From JAGOTP01 sp964415465 (GTDB lineage Bacteria; Patescibacteriota; Patescibacteriia; 2-12-FULL-60-25): a stretch of 8,670 nucleotides of DNA. Location: positions 1 through 8,670 of the forward strand of contig CAYQAL010000032.1 in assembly GCA_964415465.1 (NCBI GenBank), written 5' to 3'. Shown here piece after piece: positions 5,901 to 8,670 of this stretch. Numbering within the stretch: the stretch's first letter is position 1; each line of letters starts with the position of its first letter. Both the position numbers and the translations under genes were made by a program. Under the pieces are notes generated by a model. The model searched no databases. It was not told the DNA's origin and was given only the letters and a program-made list of their open reading frames with translations.

Positions 5901-7082
5901 AACCGTCAGGGTAAAAAGGGACACTTTGACGATCCAAAGAGTCCTGAGCTGATTGAAACGGTGCTCGCTAGTAAACTAACTGGCTGGGTTCCAGTTCCAG
6001 ATACGCAGCTCCCTCTCACACTCCCCGAAGTCGAAGCCTACGAACCAACCGATAACGGTGACTCACCACTTGCCAAAATTGATGCGTGGGTAAACACAAC
6101 CTGTCCAAAGTGTGGCAGTCCAGCGACGCGCGAAACCGACACGATGCCAAACTGGGCGGGGTCGAGTTGGTACTTCTTGCGCTATTGCGATCCGAAAAAC
6201 GATCAGCAATTTGCTTCGCCGGAAGCGTTGAAATACTGGTTGCCAATCGACTTGTACAACGGCGGCATGGAGCACACGACCCTGCACCTCTTGTACTCAC
6301 GTTTCTGGCATAAATTCTTGTATGACATGGGGTACATTCCAGAAGAGTGCGGATCTGAGCCATACGCCATGCGCCGTTCCCATGACATGATCTTGGGTGA
6401 GGGTGGCGTGAAGATGTCGAAGTCGAAGGGAAACGTGGTGAACCCGGATGATGTGGTGAAGGAGTACGGTGCCGACGTCTTCCGTGTCTACGAAATGTTC
6501 ATTGGGCCATACGACCAGAAAGCGCCATGGGATACGAATGGGGTTGAAGGTGTGCGCCGGTTCTTGGATCGCGTTTGGAATATCTTCCATCAGCCACAAA
6601 TGACTGATAAGGAAATCCCATCTGATCTTGAAACGCTCTACCATCAGACGATCAAGAAAGTGACGGAAGGAATCGATAACCTGCAATTCAACACGCCGGT
6701 CTCGCAGATGATGATTCTCGCGAACGCCTATCAAGAGTTCGGTTGTGTTCCAACGGCGCATCGCCGAGGCTTCTTGCAGGTGCTTGCCCCCTACGCGCCA
6801 CATATGACAGAAGAGATTTGGCAGGAAGAAGGTCACGCATTCTCTGTCCATCGCGGTGGTTGGCCAGTGTACGACACGACGAAGTTAATCGCTTCGACAT
6901 TTGAACTTGTGATTCAGGTGAATGGCAAGGTGCGTGATAAAGTCACGGTCGCACAAGACATTACAGAAGAAGCAGCCAAGAAGTTGGCGCTGGAATCAGA
7001 AGCGGTGCAGAAATGGCTCGGAGCAGATGGGCCAAAGAAAGTGGTGTATGTGAAAGGAAAGTTGGTGAGTGTGGTGGTCTAA
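2997..7082 (+). CDS. leuS: Leucyl-tRNA synthetase with three embedded enzyme domains, 1361 aa
   Basis: Class Ia synthetase that charges tRNA-Leu and edits mischarged tRNA in its CP1 domain. In order: HVGH at 55-58; zinc ribbon 1 (C165/C168, C182/C185); CP1 editing domain with TTRPDT at 454-459 and HDERD at 554-558; zinc ribbon 2 (C794/C797 and C1036/C1039); KMSKS at 1139-1143; helical tRNA-binding region about 1185-1300; and the C-terminal domain from VIQVNGKVRDKV. Usual LeuRS length is about 800-880. The roughly 500 extra residues are three insertions, about 246-447 (HAM1-like), 587-725 (Nudix) and 801-994 (RBBP9-like hydrolase). Without them the remaining sequence is collinear with a bacterial LeuRS of about 810 residues. 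The frame is unbroken across all junctions, and composition does not visibly change. An ATG at 2997 (MHPRTIETIHEMEAKWQ) is the start because LeuRS homology begins there; upstream in-frame codons overlap the divergent gene. There is no SD. Identity is certain; the functions of the inserts are inferred. Confidence 0.97.
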   Translation: MHPRTIETIHEMEAKWQKTWAEAGTYTAHTGDPAAKQDKFYGLVEFPYPSGEGLHVGHPRSYTAIDLVTRKRRMEGKNVLYPIGWDAFGLPTENFAIKHKIRPADATKRNVGNFTRQIKSLGFGFDWTREVDTTDPAYYKWTQWQFLQFVKAGLAYKAKSTINWCPRCKIGLANEEAQGGVCERCGNPVEKREKAQWMIKISKYADRLIDDLKTVDYLDKIAAQQVNWIGRSEGAEVVFRVPKFEKVLVGTNNKSKIARVKKLLGAVLPGIHVLSPAEAGIEEIEVKEGNDMLENARMKAAAYAGKTDLPIIGMDTGLYIAGEKLDVATPKRNALDGADESTLSQEEIAKKLDAFYRGIAEKHGGSVEGYWQDFTVLRLPDGTELTQENKRHIVLTNERKGDMDVYFPVRGLYKVAANGKYVVDQTEDESVYVELGPLAQAFANVCSEEVRVFTTRPDTLFGVTYVTLAPEHALVQQWLAAGKIKNANKVREYIETVKSKTDMERTAETKDKTGIALEGVFATNPVNGEQVPVWIADYVLAGYGTGAVMAVPAHDERDFAFAEKHGLQVKQVVAPYVRLSGDYEPRVNKETRTRAVVTAIIRRAGTDEYLLQDMADGRRGFTGGGVEEGETVEDALRREVREETGYTDMQIVANVGQIWGHGYKPKKDINCLDPDQTFVVEVSGEPQQVRSEEDLTAHQLVWKPKAEVETFVNLQHHQLAWKLSQSENACFTEDGVATTTSGFLSGLQTAEAKKTIVAWLESHAAGKAMKTYKLRDWVFSRQRYWGEPIPLVHCEACAKKKQKALLIHGLGSSAEKVWIPEMKRALEANGFEVFAPTMSTTYSPTFESWFVELKPYMDQLGEDDVIVAHSLGGTIALHLIAEHRKRIGSVYLVAPLIGPVSDTQWEAKQNRPGRNTKKDYVAARKIWEKPIDWALVSSLVGKGQILSSEDDTHVPKAEHAFIPGGWYINRQGKKGHFDDPKSPELIETVLASKLTGWVPVPDTQLPLTLPEVEAYEPTDNGDSPLAKIDAWVNTTCPKCGSPATRETDTMPNWAGSSWYFLRYCDPKNDQQFASPEALKYWLPIDLYNGGMEHTTLHLLYSRFWHKFLYDMGYIPEECGSEPYAMRRSHDMILGEGGVKMSKSKGNVVNPDDVVKEYGADVFRVYEMFIGPYDQKAPWDTNGVEGVRRFLDRVWNIFHQPQMTDKEIPSDLETLYHQTIKKVTEGIDNLQFNTPVSQMMILANAYQEFGCVPTAHRRGFLQVLAPYAPHMTEEIWQEEGHAFSVHRGGWPVYDTTKLIASTFELVIQVNGKVRDKVTVAQDITEEAAKKLALESEAVQKWLGADGPKKVVYVKGKLVSVVV
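3732..4337 (+). other. HAM1/RdgB-like NTP pyrophosphatase domain inserted in LeuRS
   Basis: LeuRS residues about 246-447. The segment starts with a strand and the TxNxxK motif (VLVGTNNKSK, T251/N253/K256). It continues with ENARMKA (E294, N295, K299), matching the EENAxxKA motif of ITPase-fold enzymes, and GMDTGL (D315), matching DDSGL. These place it in the HAM1/RdgB superfamily, which hydrolyses dITP/XTP to monophosphates. It is divergent: the later GYDPIF and SHR motifs are not evident (DVYFPVRGLYKV stands roughly where the former is expected), so activity or substrate may differ. It interrupts the strand between WIGRSEGAEVVF and VRVFTTRPDT, where ordinary LeuRS has only a few residues, at the entry to the CP1 editing core. 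Confidence 0.8.
4755..5171 (+). other. Nudix hydrolase domain inserted in LeuRS
   Basis: LeuRS residues about 587-725. A complete Nudix box Gx5Ex7REUXEExGU is present at residues 624-646 (GGVEEGE, then REVREETGY), including the metal-binding glutamates. Strands before it (TRAVVTAIIRR, EYLLQDM) and after it (QIVANVGQIWGHGY, QTFVVEVSG) complete the fold. Nudix enzymes cleave nucleoside diphosphate-X bonds; the substrate cannot be read from the box. The domain sits after the CP1 motif HDERDFAFAEKHGLQVKQVV and before the segment ACFTEDGVATTTSGFLSGL, which is typical LeuRS. From memory, Nudix inserts occur at about this point in some CPR LeuRS entries; I cannot verify that here. Confidence 0.92.
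5397..5978 (+). other. RBBP9/YdeN-like serine hydrolase domain inserted in LeuRS
   Basis: LeuRS residues about 801-994. The alpha/beta-hydrolase order is visible: a first strand with HGLGSS (808-813), a nucleophile elbow AHSLGG with S870, a strand YLVAPL, the RBBP9-type segment WEKPIDW (927-933), an acid loop SEDDTHVP with D951, and GHFDD with H976. Ser870, Asp951 and His976 form a plausible intact triad. Length (about 190 residues) matches stand-alone RBBP9/YdeN proteins. It is placed between HCEAC (C794/C797) and GWVPVPDTQLP, inside the second LeuRS zinc ribbon. Small-molecule esterase or peptidase activity is the family expectation; the substrate is unknown. Confidence 0.88.
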
Positions 7083-7189
7083 GCAGACAGGAAATTGGAA
7101 CGCCCCCGTCCGCCAGCAAGGCAGTCAAGGCGTTTGTGCTCGATCAGGACGGGAACAATGTCGAGGCGGTCAGTCATAAGCCAGAGTAA
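7083..7189 (+). pseudogene. C-terminal remnant of a VOC/glyoxalase-family gene
   Basis: An open stretch in a frame different from leuS ends at TAA 7187-7189. It reads ...SASKAVK followed by AFVLDQDGNNVEAVSHKPE, closely matching the C-terminus of VOC (glyoxalase/bleomycin-resistance) proteins, typically AFxxDPDGNxxEAV. That region carries the last strand and the metal-binding glutamate of the fold. Only about 35 codons exist; upstream the frame runs into leuS and there is no start or remaining VOC fold. It is therefore a gene relic, or an assembly join if the window is chimeric. It is GC-richer than leuS. The proline in the usual DPDG is a glutamine here. Confidence 0.65.
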
Positions 7190-7246
7190 AATTGGGAAGG
7201 TACGTACACATCAGTTGCAGCAATTGTCTATTTGAGACAACGGAGT

Positions 7247-7277
7247 AGAGAGAGGACTTTATCCTCTCTCTTTTCTT
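7247..7277 (+). terminator. Intrinsic terminator between leuS and comEC
   Basis: A 10-bp stem (AGAGAGAGGA/TCCTCTCTCT, 7247-7256 with 7262-7271) has loop CTTTA and is followed by TTTCTT. A smaller 6-bp hairpin (TTGTCT/AGACAA, 7224-7229 with 7235-7240) precedes it. The T-tract ends directly at the comEC ATG (7278). Confidence 0.75.
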
Positions 7278-8519
7278 ATGACGCTCCTTCCTCGTGGGTC
7301 GGCGGTTGGTTCGGTGTTGTTCGGAATATTACTAGGAATTGCTTTGCATAGTCTTTCCCCGTGGCATCAATGGGGGATTATCACGTGGAGTATTGTGTTA
7401 GGTCTAGCCGTTCTGTCGTGTTTGATAGCGAGTGTTCCAAGGTGCACTCTCTACAGACGAGAGTTATTAATCATAGCAGGTCTTCTTGTCGGGCTGATTC
7501 GTTTTCATTCAACTCAATCTCTTCAACCGCGAGAGATACAACCATTAGATCCTAAAGGGTTGATCTCGAATGAGTTCTCGTTACAGTCCGCGAATCAACT
7601 GAGTCCGAGACATTGGACAGGGAGGCTTCGAACGGAGCTTACGCGTCGTTCAAACAAGTTATTTCCCAAAGATGAATCAGGGTTGCTCGTTGGGATTCTC
7701 TATGGTGATAAACAACTTCCACCAAATCTGAAAGCAACGTTTCGCAAAATTGGAACGAGCCACATCATGGCGGTATCGGGGTCGAATGTAACGATCGTGA
7801 TTGGTTGCTTACTGGGGCCACTCTTGTGGGTCGGGCTCGGTCGTCGGACTGCGTACGTTGTCGCAAGTGTAGGAATTTTCTTATTCGTCTTGTTGGCGCT
7901 ACCTTCTGCATCCGTGTCACGTGCTGCGTTTATGGGTTGGCTGGTTTTGTCGGCGCCGATGGTCGGGAGGCTGGTAAATTTTAACCGGTTGTTGTTGATC
8001 GCGGCGGTTGCATATGCCTGGTGGCAACCGTGGGCACTTCTCTATGATCCAAGTTATGCGTTGTCGTTTTTAGCGATGATTGGTCTTGGAACCTTCGGAC
8101 GTTGTATTGGCGACAAGTTAGAAAAAAGAATTCCTTCACCGTTGTTTCGCGAAATCATTTCTTCGAATGTTGGAGCGACACTGCTTACGACACCCTACGG
8201 GATGTGGGCGTTTCAACAGGTGAGCTTGATCGGAGTCTTTGCGAACTTAGCGATCTTGCCGTGGATTCCCTGGACGATGGCGTTTGGAGCGGTCGCATTG
8301 CTCTTTCCCGAGATTCCAGTGCTCGCTATTCCTGCATCAGCCTGTTTGCGTATGGTACTCACTCTTTCCAATCTATTTGGTTTGGCGCCGGTGGGAAGTT
8401 GGTCAAAACTATCCACATCTGTCTGGCTTAGTCTGGGGATGTACGGCGCACTCTATCTTCTTTGGTGCCGTATCAAGCCAAAAAATAGACTTATCCACGT
8501 TTCAGGCACATCAGTCTAA
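7278..8519 (+). CDS. comEC: ComEC/Rec2-family DNA uptake channel, 413 aa
   Basis: ComEC forms the inner-membrane channel that carries single-stranded DNA into the cytoplasm during natural transformation. The protein is strongly hydrophobic. N-terminal membrane segments lie near 8-27, 33-53 and 62-77, followed by a soluble segment (80-135) in place of the usual OB-fold. The Competence domain then starts: GILYGDKQLPPNL (139-151), the signature TSHIMAVSGSNVTIV (160-174), RAAFMGWLVLSAP (215-227) and DPSYALSFLAMIGLG (257-271), with further membrane spans to about 397. It lacks the C-terminal metallo-beta-lactamase domain of full-length ComEC (about 750 aa), a short form I associate with CPR genomes. 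No SD precedes the ATG; CTCTTTTCTT abuts it. The terminator just before the start means expression depends on a promoter that is not obvious, or the real start lies downstream. Confidence 0.88.
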   Translation: MTLLPRGSAVGSVLFGILLGIALHSLSPWHQWGIITWSIVLGLAVLSCLIASVPRCTLYRRELLIIAGLLVGLIRFHSTQSLQPREIQPLDPKGLISNEFSLQSANQLSPRHWTGRLRTELTRRSNKLFPKDESGLLVGILYGDKQLPPNLKATFRKIGTSHIMAVSGSNVTIVIGCLLGPLLWVGLGRRTAYVVASVGIFLFVLLALPSASVSRAAFMGWLVLSAPMVGRLVNFNRLLLIAAVAYAWWQPWALLYDPSYALSFLAMIGLGTFGRCIGDKLEKRIPSPLFREIISSNVGATLLTTPYGMWAFQQVSLIGVFANLAILPWIPWTMAFGAVALLFPEIPVLAIPASACLRMVLTLSNLFGLAPVGSWSKLSTSVWLSLGMYGALYLLWCRIKPKNRLIHVSGTSV

Positions 8520-8594
8520 AGAAAATCTCGAGGAGACTGTTTTGCATAGGTGAACAGTGTAGGAGACACGTGTGTAGAAATAGACGGATTGAGA

Positions 8595-8670
8595 ATGATC
8601 TCCTTCATTAAAAAATTGTACATCGTCGATTTACAAAACGCTCTCTCCTATAGCCGGTTTGACGTGTCAT
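8595..8670 (+). CDS. Possible 5' end of an unknown gene, partial
   Basis: An ATG at 8595 opens a frame that remains open to the window edge for 25 codons. It begins MISFIKKLYIVDLQNALSYS. No SD is present (ATTGAGA precedes the ATG), and the pyrimidine run seen before the other core-gene starts is missing. A 21-bp dyad (8616-8636) lies inside the frame, which argues that this part could instead be a control region. The fragment is too short for any assignment. Confidence 0.25.
   Translation, partial: MISFIKKLYIVDLQNALSYSRFDVS
8616..8636. repeat. 21-bp near-perfect dyad, operator-like
   Basis: The arms TTGTAcATCG and CGATtTACAA flank a central T (8626). Nine of ten arm positions are complementary; only C8621 against T8631 fails. 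The size and symmetry fit a dimeric repressor site. It lies 97 nt after the comEC stop, in an AT-rich stretch. Confidence 0.35.

Noticed and set aside
3732..5978. Reading the three embedded domains as separate genes or an assembly chimera
   Set aside because: The frame stays open through all six junctions, LeuRS motifs resume exactly after each insert, and there are no internal stops or SD-start pairs. Chimerism would have to preserve frame six times, though read support was not available.
8610..8670. Minus-strand 20-codon frame starting at the right edge
   Set aside because: It ends quickly at a stop, contains an arginine-rich, unlikely composition, and has no SD visible within the window.
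1..8670. CRISPR arrays, insertion sequences, rRNA or an origin
   Set aside because: I saw no regularly spaced direct repeats, transposase motifs, rRNA-like segments or DnaA-box clusters on either strand.

Overview
The window looks like a chromosomal segment of a Patescibacteria (Candidate Phyla Radiation) bacterium. This rests on gene content and is inference: a short ComEC without its C-terminal hydrolase domain, a leucyl-tRNA synthetase (LeuRS) carrying embedded extra domains, the start of what looks like a NYN/LabA-type protein, several small unrecognised proteins, and housekeeping genes with no Shine-Dalgarno (SD) sequence. No in-frame UGA is reassigned, so the standard code fits.

Layout. 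The left third is all on the minus strand. It holds the 5' end of a NYN-like gene leaving the window (1-47), a 190-aa pentapeptide-repeat-like protein (271-843), rpsO for ribosomal protein S15 (964-1224) with a strong terminator, a two-gene operon of unknown small proteins (1446-2056), a compact promoter-to-terminator unit with at most a 32-codon ORF (2160-2367), and an unknown 156-aa protein (2465-2935). The unknown genes are visibly GC-richer than their neighbours, have good SD sequences and end in strong GC hairpins. They read like accessory cassettes set between core genes.

The right two thirds is on the plus strand. leuS (2997-7082) encodes a 1361-residue LeuRS, about 500 residues longer than usual. 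The extra length is three complete-looking enzyme domains inserted into an otherwise collinear LeuRS: a HAM1/RdgB-like NTP pyrophosphatase domain before the threonine-rich editing motif, a Nudix hydrolase domain after the editing aspartate motif, and an RBBP9/YdeN-like serine hydrolase between the two CxxC halves of the second zinc ribbon. All LeuRS signature motifs remain (HVGH, TTRPDT, HDERD, KMSKS, four CxxC pairs). This is the most notable object in the window. After leuS come a decayed tail of a VOC/glyoxalase-family gene (about 7083-7189), an intrinsic terminator, and comEC (7278-8519), the DNA-uptake channel. A possible further gene start runs off the right edge.

Working together. leuS, rpsO and comEC are independent core functions (tRNA charging, ribosome, DNA uptake) and no pathway joins the whole window. 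The coupling of interest is inside LeuRS, where two nucleotide-cleaning folds and one serine hydrolase are tied covalently to an aminoacylation and editing enzyme.
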